Assembly (NCBI GenBank): GCA_016806645.1
Contig: JACSYO010000415.1
Coordinates: forward strand, 9,092,001-9,156,000
From: Ophiodon elongatus
Taxonomy: Eukaryota; Chordata; Actinopteri; Perciformes; Hexagrammidae
DNA: 64,000 nucleotides
Direction: 5' to 3'
The notes under the pieces were generated by a model. That model did not search any database, was not told the DNA's origin, and saw only the letters and a list, made by a program, of their open reading frames with translations. Shown here piece after piece: positions 19,858-32,600 of the stretch. Each line of letters begins with the position of its first letter. Position 1 is the stretch's first letter. The position numbers were made by a program, and so were the translations under genes.

Positions 19858-22800
19858 ATTAAGAATGAACCAGCTGAAGACTTCCACTGGAGCACGTGGT
19901 GGAGGACCTTGCGGTGCGCAGGACTCGCAGGATGACGTCCAGGCAGGTGTGTACAACAACAAACTCACGTTGCAACTACACGCTGCACAGAGGAGGACAT
20001 TTACATATATTGCGTTGCCTAGAAACGTAGCATTGTGTGTTTCTGTCGCACTACACGGTGAGAACAAACCGTGCATGCTCTCCCTTTGATGTGTGTTCAT
20101 GGCTGCAGCGGCTGTGGAGTTAATGTTGTTTCAACACCTCTCTGTTTGCTTTGGCGATGCGTTATTCCACCGTTGGTTCAAGAAGAAGAGGCAGTTTATT
20201 TATGCACTATTTCGCCTAATATGCTTGTTGTTGTGTCTCTTTGTTGGTTAAGTACAAGGCTACACCAAGAAAGGCGGCTGCATGTTCAAAATTGGAAATC
20301 AGTTTGGACACAAGGGCATTTTAGCTGACTTACTTTTTACTCTTATCTGAATACTTTTTTACTCAAGTACTTTTACCTTTTTAGATGAGTCCATTTTCAT
20401 TAAAAGTGGGTTGAATTTTACTTTTACTTGTGTTTAATATTCTAGTAGTTTTTACATCCCCGCCTTTACTGCATGTGCAAAATAGGCCGAGCTGGAGCTC
20501 CACTTTGGGGGAATAAAAGGTAAAACCTAGTTATGAAACCTTTTTTAAAAACCCGAGGGATTGAGAAAAGTTGCAAATTGTCTCACTGGAGAAGCTGAAA
20601 CTTTTTTTTATTTTATTTGATAAATTAAAGATGATGCACTAATGAGTCTACAGTATTTTGCACACAAGGCCTTCGGCAGCCACTAGATGGCAGTGCAGCG
20701 TCAAGGTGAACTTGAACCTACATTTCACCAGAAAAAGAAAAAAAACTTTTATGACCGGTCACATCCAATATAAACATCTTAGATTGATCCAGAATTCATT
20801 ACACCTATAAAATCAATCAATTCAGCGTTGAACACCTGGCACAGCCGTATAGCTCCACCTCTTGGTGACCCACAGAGGCCCTCTGGGCACAAAGGCCCAA
20901 AACCTGCATTGAATCAACATCAAACCCGAGCCTGAACGCTGTTATGACATCTTCTGCCCACAATCACGAAAAAACAACATTTTCTCCGACTCTCAAGAGG
21001 AACGTCATTATTCAAAAACATGCTGCAGCCTCAGCAAGTTTTTTTGCGTAGCGTTACCTCTGGGCCCTATAGCGAGGAACCTCAAGGATGTAACGCCCCG
21101 GGTCACACGTCTAATGTCCAAACCGCAGCCTCAGAGTATTTCTGTCCAGCTTAGCGGCTCGCCAGCGGTCCCCAATCTGCCTCCAGAGCAATTAACGCCT
21201 CCTGTAGTGAACAGAAAGGATGTGGGCTTGGTGGTTTCAGTCGAAGGCAAAGCCCTCCTCTTAATGACCTTAAGCTCCCCTGGGCTCCCAGCTCATGACT
21301 TATAGATCACACCGGCTGTGTTGACTCAACTGTAAATATACTTTGTTCATAAAACACCGTAGGGTTATTATCATGGCTGTCGGCCTCGGCTTTTATGTGA
21401 AATATTGACGCGTGAGGGACAGTTTTGGGGCAGAATGGCATTGTTTTGATGTAAGGGCATGATAAATGGTATTGCTGTGTCGTACTGTTTGGGTGAGGGT
21501 GTAATAACTATAAAGTTGATCTATTCTAAGATCTCCAGTAATGACGGTAATAACCAGATGGAGCAGATTTAAAAAAACGAAAAAAAAAAACGAAAAAAAA
21601 ACACAACAACCAACAAGTTCTTTCATTCTGCTCCTTTTTGTATCTTCACTGTGTTCAGTGCACTGAAGTTGCCATTTCATCCTTTTTTCTTTTTTTTTCT
21701 TTCTCCAAGGACAGCGTGGACTGTCCTTGTAACACTAGAACACAACATTTCTAAGATTTTTTTATTTTATTTTTAGCTGGTTAATGGCACAGAGGTCGCT
21801 CGAGCACTATCCACTATCCATTGTTTTTTAGGTAAAGCTGTAGTGCTCGAATCCGCTCTGTCTTCTCTCTATTTCTTTCTCTGTATTGTGGGTGTCTCAC
21901 AGACTGGAGAGGCCGCTCTGTGGTCAGTTGCTCATACAGATGCAAAATAAATATACGAATGTTAATGTCACTTTGCTATGTAGCAACCTCATTTAAGCGC
22001 TACAGTTTTATGCACAAATGTGTGTAAAAATATCATACTTGCAGAGGAAAATACTGCAAATACATTTATATAACGCTGAGTGACTGAAGTAATCTCCCAG
22101 TTTTTTTCCATTATGAACAAATTAGGACAACAACAGTATGAAGAATGTTAAATGGACCATTTTTCTTTTTTTAAACTTGCAGGAGGTATGTACAGTCATG
22201 CACGTTGTCTTCCAACTGGAAAAAGAATGAAACGGTATTAATGAGTCCACGAGTCAAACTTGGAGCCGAACTATAATTCCTGAGAAAGCGTTGCGCTTGA
22301 GCACCTCAGCTGCCTCAACAAACAGATGCTGCATTTCCTCCGACACAAAAAGAAGCGACGACACGTGTACACATTAAATATAAATCATTTTATAATATAC
22401 AAATTGTACAGATGTCATGAACAATAGGAATGTGGACATACTCAGGATAGCAAAGATAAAGAGTACTTTTTTCCTCCTTGATAGCAAACACTGCTATGCA
22501 AGTGACAACAGCACATGATCAAAGATACTCAACATTCAAGATGGCAGCCGAGGTGATAAAAAAACATCAGAGACCAAAACCTAAGAATACATTTTCCAGA
22601 GGCTGTGAGCAAGCTAAAGTGACAACGCAGAAGAAGAAGAAGAAGAAAAAAATAAAAAATGACGGCATCCTATTGTATCATGTTCTGTCGTTTCTACTCT
22701 GCCCATTTCACATCATAGTAGCACACAGGAAATTAACCATTTGCGTTTTTCATTTTCTTTACAGCGTCACCAAGAACGATTGCACCAGCGCCACTATTGA

Positions 22801-24787
22801 GGCTCAGAGACAATTATGCCGATAGAAGACAGGAAAACTGTATATTAGCTTTTTTTTTTTTTATTGAATTTTCTTCTTTTTTTTTTTACACAAATAGGCA
22901 GAGAGCTGCAAATGTATATTTAAGTCTAACATTAGTCAAAGGTCTCCTCCTTTTCACGAGCACGGTTCAGCATCATTTAACTGATGAAGTGTGAGATCCT
23001 GCCTCGCTTTTCTCTCCCTGTCTGTGTTTTTCTTTGACCAGGATGAAAAAAAAAATAATAATCACAATTACCCACAGTCCCTGAAGTGTACTCATGTCAG
23101 AGGTTAGACTGCACCGCCACCAATCAGCCCTTATCAGGGAGGCCGCGGCCTCAGGTAGGACGGGCGGATGCAGGGCCGGTTGTAACTTGCGTCAAGGTTA
23201 CGACCATCCTTGTTTTTTGGACGTCCAACCGGAACGTAGTGGGAGTCGAAAACACCGCCATGTCACATGATATCACCTCGACGCTTAACTGATTTATTTA
23301 TTTATTCATTTTCCAAACTCTGCTCTTCTAGGTATTGTGGAATATGATCTGTCTGTTTTCACAGGATGCCAAAGGGGAATAAATGTCACAGTTTCAGATA
23401 AAACCAAAAAAAAAGGAGAAGGAATACTGAAACCAATTCATAAAGCAGATACAGTAGATGACAGTTAAAATGTTTATCTCGACGCCGGGGAAACTGAAGA
23501 AATTGATTAAATCTGACGAAATAAGTTGACCAGGATCCAGTGGGGACATTTGTCAAAAATATTCACAACGATCTCGTCAGCTATCAAAAGGCGTCTTTTG
23601 GTATTGCCTTTTCATAATTCATATTTGTCACATCCTGACAAACGCGTGAAAGTGACAGCTGAGTCTTATTTGCTCCCCCAACAGCTCTGATGCAAGAGGG
23701 AGCATCAAATATTCCTTGAATACAATAAGTGCTTATTAAAGCTCAAACAGCCGGAAGCTAAAAGCAGCTGAGATAATGAAGTTTTAAAAAAAATCAACAA
23801 AAGACGAAAAGAAAACACCACAGAGAATATTATGATATGACTTCATATCGTAATTCAAATATTATCAGTGGTCATTTATCAGAGTGGTCATTTGTCACGT
23901 GCTCCTACAAACTCCTGTGCGCAGCTGTGGGAAATCCATTCTGGCTCAAATATGACCCTTGACCTTGTCTTCCATTAGCGATCACGCCCACGGGTCTGGA
24001 CTCCGTCATAGTGGAGGGCGAGAGGACAGGGGGCATATGTTTGTCGGGGTCACGCGCACGGCGACCCCTGGGTTTAAAACCAACAGCGGCCCTCGGGAGG
24101 TAGCTCGACGCGTCAGTCAGAAAAGCATCTTTAGCAAGCGTTAGCGGAACAGCAGAGGCAACACAAAGCCCACAGTAAAGTCTCTGGACTCAAAAAACAG
24201 AACATTCACAATAATGATAATAAAAAATAATTAAAAAAAAAAAAGAAATTCAAAACATCTTTTAAAAATAACTCCTATTACCTTCATATCCCCTCACTCT
24301 GAATTCCAGTAATAAAACAGGGAACGACGGCTTCAAAAATACCAACACAGACTGTAGCAAATCTTTCCTGTTCGACTATAACAAACATATAACACTTAAA
24401 TCACTTGTGCCTCTAAAGGACATTTCTAAAAAGCAGATCGTGGGGCATTTACAGTATAGTAATAAGGCTAAGCTGGTCACAGTTTTTATATTCTACTCTA
24501 CACAAAATCACTTGCCATTTTACATTGAAAATCTCAGCGGCGGGTGGATTCATTAAGGAGAGCACTTATTCAGCATAATCGATCTTACTCGTGTGTAATT
24601 GAAGAGTTTCGTCTCCGAAACGGAGACGCTTTTCTTAACCAAAGTATCATCTATTCTCATAAAACAAAAGATCCAAATTGTGACGGATTATAGTCTTTGT
24701 GAAGCAGGACAGCAGGTAGTTTACGTTCTTGATTAACCGAAAGCTAACATTTTAATAAATAGGCTTTCTGGCATATTGTACGATGAA

Positions 24788-24862
24788 GTGTGCGCGTGTG
24801 TGCGTGTGCGTGTGTGTGTGTGCGTGTGTGTGTGCGTGCGTGTGTGTATGTATGTGTGTGTA
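24788..24862. repeat. (TG/CG)n microsatellite
   Basis: About 75 bases of TG with interspersed CG and TATG units. Overlapping frames are artefacts. Confidence 0.9.
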
Positions 24863-26366
24863 ATTTCTTTTGCAAACTTTTGAGCACACACTCTTCCTCC
24901 TCTGTGCACATGACTCCCCGTGACATCAGCGTTAAATCTGAAGGCTATTTGCATGACGTGTTGAGGTGGTTTGCTGTCAATACATCCCCCGATAAGAGAC
25001 CCGCATTATAAATGCATGATTCCTGACAGATACCCCACTGGCAAAACCCATTAGTGAGCTAATGAGAGCTCCACACCGTGAACGTCATCACCTTCCTCCC
25101 TCCCTCCCTCCCTCCCCCTTTCTAAAATGGAAAGCTACACGATGCCATGAAACGGCACATTATGACTCGGTTATTGTCAGAAATGATGTCGGGAAAGAGG
25201 TGCTTAAAGAGCTGGAGGTAAAATAATGAAGGAAATCTCAACGGGGGAATGGCGTACGCAAGCGGCCGTTACTTTTTAAATGAGCCTATTCATTTCTTTT
25301 ATTCGACTCCCTTATCCTCTGCGGTCCTTCTCGTTCGCTCTCTTTCTGTACGTCTCAATGTCTTTCCCTCGAGCTTCAGTTTATTTTGGTTCCCTGTAAA
25401 CAACAAGGCTCGCTCCTGACCACTCAGCTTAACCTCGTCCCCTCACTGATGAGAGCTTTTGTTTGTGGCCGTTGACTGGAAATGTAATTTAAAAAAAAAA
25501 AAAAATGCAACTTTTTGCGCAGAAATGAATCCTCACTTCTGCAGGTAAGAGCTAAGTAGGTGCATCTGAATATGAGTTATGCCCCCCCCCCCCACCTATT
25601 CCCCCCCAAGAGCTGCAAACATTCAACTGAATTTCACATCCTTATCTGACTCTGCTCTGAATATGGAACATTCTGTATGCAAGGTGAGCTTAGCAACACC
25701 ACACCAAAGAGTGATTATCGGCTCTCTTTGAAGCACTTGACGGCTTAGAGCTCAGCGTAAACAATTATCTCTTCACCCTACTTTGGATTGCCTGTCGCAA
25801 CAAACGCCTTTCCCATCACCTCTACCAGCGCTCTCCTCCCAAGTTCCCTCCGCATCACGACTGACTCCGGTGCACAGAGCGAAGGAGCGGCTGACGCAGT
25901 CTGTGATCACACGGAGATGCCTGCCCTTTAATTGTCAGTCGTGTGTGGATGTGACCTGTCAAGATTCCGTCTCTTGGTTTTTTGGAGGTGACTTGTCTCC
26001 TCTCAGCGTCACAAACTGGAAAAAAAAGAGCTCCTCTCAGTATGAGTACCTCTTGTAACAGGTGCTACAACCATTAGGACTTAAGTTTCTCAAACCAGAG
26101 AGCCTCCTCCGATCCACGGTCGCTGCTGTTCTCTCAGTTTGTGTAAATTCACCCTGAAAATTACATTTCATTGAGAATCCTGTAACCATAATAACAGAAT
26201 AGGAGCAGAACGGCCAATGAGCTGTTCGCCGTTGGTCATTTGATTAGTTCAAAAGAAGATGGCGAATAGGTAGTTGGTCGTCATGGTGACAACGCGCGTC
26301 GGTGGGGCCGTAAATTAAGACGCAGTAGATGTGTAAAAAGGGACAGACGGCATGACGGGATAACAT

Positions 26367-26368
<2 letters not shown>

Positions 26369-26428
<60 letters not shown>
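26369..26428. repeat. (AC)n microsatellite
   Basis: About 60 bases of uninterrupted AC. Confidence 0.95.
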
Positions 26429-26431
<3 letters not shown>

Positions 26432-26623
26432 ACACCAACGCTGTTTTGTTACACGTCATGCCGGTATGAGTCTGTGACGAGCCGCAAGTCGGTTTATACC
26501 GAAGTAGCCCCGCTTTGGAGCGGTCCACATAAAAATGGCCGCCGCTCTGACCATCCTGCTAAGTTGATTTCAATGGGAATGTCCGTTCCACTCCTATTCT
26601 ATTTCGCATGTAACGTTCCTCCA

Positions 26624-26899
26624 TTAAAGGCCTGGTCACACCAGAAAGTGGAAAAGTGTAATTCAGGACGTAGGGACTATTCACAAAGTGGATTGCGCAA
26701 CACAGCTAAGCTAAGCTAAAATATGATAGCTTCCTCCATTTTGGCTCTCCGAGACTCAGTGACCTCAGAGTTTAACACCGTCAGGTTGGCTTACTAAAAT
26801 ATTTACTGCGCCCTGAGAAACAAACCCAATAATTTCTGCAGTGACATCGAAAGGAAATTAATTTTGCCGTCTTAAATGCTGGTGTGACCAGGCCTTTAA
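26624..26899. mobile_element. MITE-like element with terminal inverted repeats at TTAA
   Basis: TTAA plus AGGCCTGGTCACACCAG at 26624-26644 is mirrored exactly by CTGGTGTGACCAGGCCT plus TTAA at 26879-26899. The element is 276 bp with no coding capacity. The TTAA at both ends could be a piggyBac-type target duplication or part of the inverted repeat; PIF/Harbinger (TWA target, GGCC start) is an alternative. Confidence 0.75.
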
Positions 26900-27285
26900 A
26901 CTGTTTCACATTCTTCTTCGACAAAAAGAAAAGGCGCCCAATCTGATCGCGGCATCCTTCTAGATTTTCAACCTCCTGTCGATCCTCATCCCGTTATTCC
27001 AGTGTCTCCACATTGAAAATCTGTTTTGGATATATACATTCAGTATGTGTGATTATACATTAGGGCTGACGTCTGCAGTTACATGAAGTCTCTCTGTAGC
27101 TACACTATGGTAGGCTGCGGGTGAATTGTCTGACAGTTGGTAGGTTTGGAGAATGCTGCAGCGATGGGGATCGGAGCCCCTTTTTAATTTGGATTGGGGA
27201 CAACAACTGTGAGCCAGTTCGTACGATGGGGAATTTGAGAGGTAGGATGGGGGAAAAACGAAACCTTGACTTGGACTACTTGCGG

Positions 27286-27942
27286 CTACTCTTCCTTCTC
27301 TTGGCTTTCGATAGTCGGTGTGGCCTGTGACTCTGCCGTGACCTCCTTGGCGATGACCTCCACGCCCGCCGGCTCCTCTGTCTTGCCCTTGATCGCGATC
27401 TCTTCGCCCCCGTCTTTCTCCTCGTCCGTCTCCACCCCGTTTTCGATCACAACTTCTGCCACGCCCTCGTCTTCGTTTTCTTTGGTCTCGCTCTGTGTTT
27501 CGACGGTCGCAACGATTTCCGTCACTTCCTGGACCTCCCCGTTTTCTAAAGGCTCTCCGTTCTCTTTCGATCCCGCTCCTTCCAGCGCTATCTTTTCTTC
27601 TCCCTCTTCCTCTGTGCTGTTTTCGGCTCCTTTGTCCTCCGTCTCTGCTCCCCTATCTTTCTCCTCGATGCTTATTTCAATCCCATCATCAATCATTCTA
27701 TCTTCCTCACACCTCACCTCCCTTTCTTTGGATGTCTCACTTTCTCTTGCCGCCTCTATATCTGTTGCGTTCACATTCTTTTCCCTAATCTGGTCTTCCT
27801 CTTTCTCCACCTTCTCTCTGTCGTCTAGAATCTTGGGATCGTCTGCATCCTTCTCCGTCTTTGTTTTCTTCTTCTTCTTGCTCTTTGCTGTGTCTTTGAT
27901 GCAGTTCTTGTTGGACTTGCTTCGGGGCTTGAAGATCAATTT
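27286..27942 (-). CDS. rftn1: Raftlin terminal coding exon (basic then acidic tail)
   Basis: The acceptor is TGAATGTTTCAG, phase 0. The exon encodes KLIFKPRSKSNKNCIKD, then a lysine cluster (AKSKKKKKTKTEK), then about 180 residues very rich in Glu, Asp, Ala, Val and Thr, and stops with TAG at 27288-27286. A hydrophilic, poorly conserved tail after KKRESK is normal for raftlins. An open frame on the opposite strand (27266-27946) is the Ser/Phe-rich antisense shadow. Confidence 0.88.
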   Translation of the reverse strand, partial: KLIFKPRSKSNKNCIKDTAKSKKKKKTKTEKDADDPKILDDREKVEKEEDQIREKNVNATDIEAARESETSKEREVRCEEDRMIDDGIEISIEEKDRGAETEDKGAENSTEEEGEEKIALEGAGSKENGEPLENGEVQEVTEIVATVETQSETKENEDEGVAEVVIENGVETDEEKDGGEEIAIKGKTEEPAGVEVIAKEVTAESQATPTIESQEKEE

Positions 27943-28790
27943 CTGAAACATTCAGAGTTTACATTAGCATGTTAGTGGAACGCATTGTGGCTCTTTGAAT
28001 ATGCTGTTGGGCACAAAGCAGTGCGCACAGACTTAATTAGGAATGGATCACAGCGGATCTAATATTGCACTGGGATAACGAGCTAATTCAAATGAGTCTC
28101 GCTGATGCCGAGAAGGAAATTGAGGCCACTTTGAGGGGAGTTATTGGTGGCCTCCAGGTCTGCAGTCTGACCAAACAAACGGACAAAAATTGAATGCAAT
28201 ATGTCGTCAATTACTTGAACAACTTCTGCAGGGTTCAACTCACTGCGGGGATATAGAGAACTGAGATAGACTGCAAAGAAAATCTTGTTAACGCTAGCAA
28301 TTCCCTGAGTCTTAAGGCCTATTAAATTTGTTGTTGTGATGCCAGTTTAAATTCGGGTCACAGAAAGCGCCAACATGGATTCATTCCACTGCAGACGAAG
28401 GTTAGCTTTAGAGGTTATCGCCGCTAGTCGGGGTCGCCAAGTAAGCATTACCAACCCTGCTTCTCCAAACAACACATTCGTCTGTTGCTGAGGAACTCCC
28501 GATCTCTCAAACGGAGAGGAGTCGCCTCACACATGTCCGGCGCTGTGTGTGTGTGTGTGTGTTTGGCTACTTAAAACAAAAACAGCTGTGGAATTGGAGG
28601 TGCCAAAAGGTGATGTTGGCCTTGGCTAAATGGTGAGCAGGTGACTAAACGACTGGTGGGAGACCCCACAGCTACATCAGCCAAGAAACACAGGGAGGAA
28701 TGTGAGGTTGTGTACCTTGGATTCCCTCTTCTTTCGGCCCAAGATTGGTCTCTGCAGGAAAACAATCTGTTTGGTGGACAGACTCCCATC

Positions 28791-28853
<63 letters not shown>

Positions 28854-29575
28854 AGCTGTAAATGTTGGCAATTCAGTAAGCTTATTTCTTTAATCAAAAA
28901 ACTTTTTGGCACCAATTTATTTATAAGTGATTAAACATAAAATGAGTAGGGGGGATTGGAGCAAACTTTTTTCCCACTTGCTCTTCAACATTTTCAACAT
29001 TTATTAACAAAAACACTGACGGATTCTTTGCTAGAAAAATTGCAGCGGAACTCGAAGATAAATATGTATAATTCATTTGCGTTAAATCCTGAGATAACAC
29101 AGATTGGTCCGCACTCTTTCTGACCTTCCATCGAGATAGTCAAACGATTGCTGGCCGCTGCTCTACACTCTTATCTAACAGTTCAAGGATATAGGCTTGT
29201 GGCCCAATGTCTTCACCGCTGTCATCCGTCATCGTCACCCCCCCCCCCCAGCCCCAAACTCATGCTTGAGTCTCGCAAAGGAAACCGATATTTCACACGC
29301 GAGGTTGCAGATTTTCTTTTTTTTTTTAAGTGCGCCTGATCATCTTCAACTTCTCAGAACATGCATTACTTCTCTTTTCCTCAATTCCCCAAACATAATC
29401 CTCCGTCCCGTGCACAAGTCACACTCCTGTGTCTCGAGAAGGATAATCTGCACGAGTACTCGCGCTGACAGATTAGTTGCGGCATGAAATGCAGACTTAT
29501 TTCTGAGTGGGCTTCCTTGTCTCACTCTCACTCGTCCGTCTGCTCGTCTTCGTCAACTCGCATCCCTTTTTATGT

Positions 29576-29618
<43 letters not shown>

Positions 29619-32600
29619 AACTAGCTGCCTGCTTACTTTTACCACTCTGCTTTTATCTCCCCGTGACAGACTCATTTTTGACAGTTTTATTGTTTGTTTT
29701 TGCTTTATTCCTTTTATTTGTCTGTCCCTTTCTGTTATTGGACACGGCTTAAAAAGCAGATATGTTGTCCGGCGACGCTATCTGACACAAGTTCAATAGC
29801 ACACACACACACACACACACACGCACACACACACACACACAAAAAGGTTAGGTGCTGTCTAAAGTTAAGCTGGCAGCTCAACCTTGCCCATGAAGAAAGA
29901 TGGCAGGTTTATGATCGCTGCAGAACCCTAAAAGCCTGCTACAAATCTTCCCTTTCTCAACATCAAATGGACTTGAGACTCCTCCAGCAGAAGGCTTACT
30001 ATCTAAACCATCCAAAGCCCACCACAACTTCTTTTTTTTTCTTCCATTACCTTTTTCCTCCCACCATTTATCCGTAAGCTATTTTCGAGGCTGTCAAGAA
30101 GGCTGGACGGCTTCCTGGTGAATCAAAGCGGAAGACTAACAGGAGTTCCCAGCAAAAGCCCCGGCCCATTAAGCCAGAGAGGAGTGGATGGCTTAGAAAA
30201 TTACAGGCCTTTATCGAACCTTCTCTCGGCTGTCAGTGTCAGCCGCATTATTATAACTTGAAGCCATATGGAACAGCAGTGACCTGTGTCTATTTATGGG
30301 TGAATGTACCTGATGGCCGCTTCATCTTTAAGGGGAAATAGTCTACTGCCCACCTCTGCTGCAAACTGCCACTTGAAAAATAAAAAAAATAAAAAACCTG
30401 ACAAATCAAATGCTGCACTCAAAAGAAATACAGATTTTTATTCCAAAAAGACTCTATAGAATATCTACGTTGATCACTATTTAGTCTCCAGCTGATTTAG
30501 ATACCTGCAATGATGAACTAATTTGTCTGCATCTCGTTTGTTCACGTGTTGTATGTTCTCTTGTTCCACAGTTAATGTTGAGAAACTCACATTTACTGTA
30601 GTTAATGGCTCTAAAATGTAATTACCATCTGCATTAATTGAATGCGGGCAAACAGGAATGCATGCTCTGAGACAACTACATGAATTAATGTTGTGTGGAG
30701 AAGCCACTGAGCACCAGTTAGCATTAATTTCAGACGCGGCTGAGATCCCTGACACTTATCCGACCCCTCCAGATGAAGTGCAGTCTGGAAACCCTCAGAC
30801 AACAAAAAGCGTGCATTTGCAAATTTTGCCGTTATTTTAAAAAAAAATGGAGGAGTCGACAGCACAAAAACAAGTGTAATGAGTATTGCTAATCTGAAAT
30901 AGATCATCAACCATTGTTTCGCCCCACAAAATGTTTTCAAGGCAGGGAGAGAAATGAGCTCCGTCTTGTACTGTATCTAGGCCGACTCAGATTAATTAGC
31001 CATGTTGTGCTGTTGTGTTGTGGCATTTTGAGAGAGAGCAGAGAGGGGGGGAAAACAAAGCATGAAAATAGAGAGGTAATTAATCAGCTCCGCTGTGAAA
31101 GAGCAGTAAACATGACCAGCTGAGGTGGGGGCAGAGCACACAATCGGTCAGTGTACTGATGGAAATACTGCATGTACGCTTCATCAGTACGACACAATGT
31201 TACGTTAAATAATAGTTTTACATTTTTCAAGCCCGTCTTAGAATGATGCTGACGTGGCTGTATGTATAGTCAAACTATTATTTGTTGCTGCAATCATTCC
31301 TCCTGTCCGTATACTGGCAGCAAAGGATCCCTTTCCAGTCCTCGTTCTTTGCAAGGTCTCCAAAGTTAAATGTAATTCCTTCTCGTGCGCTCCTGGACAT
31401 TGTTTCCTTGCTGCAGCAGAGGGGCTGAAAGTGGCTGTGCGGCACCAACGTGACCGATCCAGCTCAACTTCAGCAGTCATTTTTCAAGGACTGTGGATGT
31501 TGTCTCCAATCACTGTACACTGAAATTGCTTTTTTACTATACTTTGTGTCCATTATGGAAAACTGGAACCATTTCAGTGACGAATTACCCTTTCAAAGTA
31601 CACATGCGTGTGACTATTGGGAATGAATAAAATGTGAACCTATCTTTTAATTAAAAATAATGGTTACATACTAAGAACGGCAGTCCACTATAGCTTTCTG
31701 TATGTTATTACAGTAAGTATTTCAACTTAACTTGTAATTATCTCTTAGCATTTGGTTTCAGTTGAACGTTCTGTTGCTAGTAGCAACCACTACTGGCAGT
31801 TAGTGGAGTTCCACAGCAGTTACAGTTTAACTGACATTGTTACAGCCACCATTTTGTCAAATCTGCGACCAAACAAATCTGTTTCATACTCCACAGATGC
31901 CCCTTGTTTGGATTGTTATGTTATGATAGCGGTAGAGTTTAGTATTTTTAATTGTTTACTGCTAACTTAGCTAGCAATTAGCTGTGCGGGGCTAATATTT
32001 TGCTAACACGACACATTAAAGTTGGCCTTTCTGTTTACTTTGACCGCGTGAACTTTGTAGGCCTTCTTCATATGTTGAACTGTTACTGGAACGTGGGACA
32101 ATGCAACTAATTTGACAGCTAGCTATAATTATACAATACCATCTCTTCACTTTGCTAATTTTCTTGTTGCAATACGTATGGTTTAACTATTGTTTGCGTT
32201 ATCTCCTCTTTTTAAGACTCTGCGGCAGCCGTGGCCGGAATCATTATGTTTTTGGGGGTCATTCGTCCGTCCCGTTATACTGAACGCAACGTCTCACCTT
32301 GAGCAAATTTCTTTAAATTTAGCACAAGCATGAATTGATTATAATTTGGTGGTGAAAGATCAAGATCACTGATCTAAAAAAACAAAAACATGTATTGCTT
32401 TTGTCCATTACTCAAGAATTCAAATGCTAATTACGACAATTTCAGACAAATGGTGGGGAAATTATTATCATTATTATTATTTTTGTATACTATTTTCTTA
32501 AACACCTGTAGTATGAGGGGTTTCTAAGTCCGGTTTGAAGAGACTCGACCATACTGCAGAGACATATTTGACTGTAGTACATCATCAGCATGTTGAAGAA

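Larger units (their letters stand above)
17300..27285. other. Gene-free interval between vmo1 and rftn1
   Basis: About 10 kb between the convergent 3' ends of vmo1 (+) and rftn1 (-). Its right part must contain the rftn1 3' UTR; TTTATT (AATAAA on the minus strand) occurs several times near 23290-23310 but none can be chosen. Contents I can name are a hairpin at 18500, a minisatellite at 19218-19857, TG and CA microsatellites, and a MITE-like element at 26624. No coding exon is recognised. Confidence 0.6.

Noticed and set aside
24733..25011. Cys/Val and His/Thr repeat frames
   Set aside because: They are translations of the TG/CG microsatellite.
27266..27946. 226-codon plus-strand Ser-rich frame
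   Set aside because: It is the antisense of the raftlin terminal exon, whose minus frame splices in phase with conserved exons.
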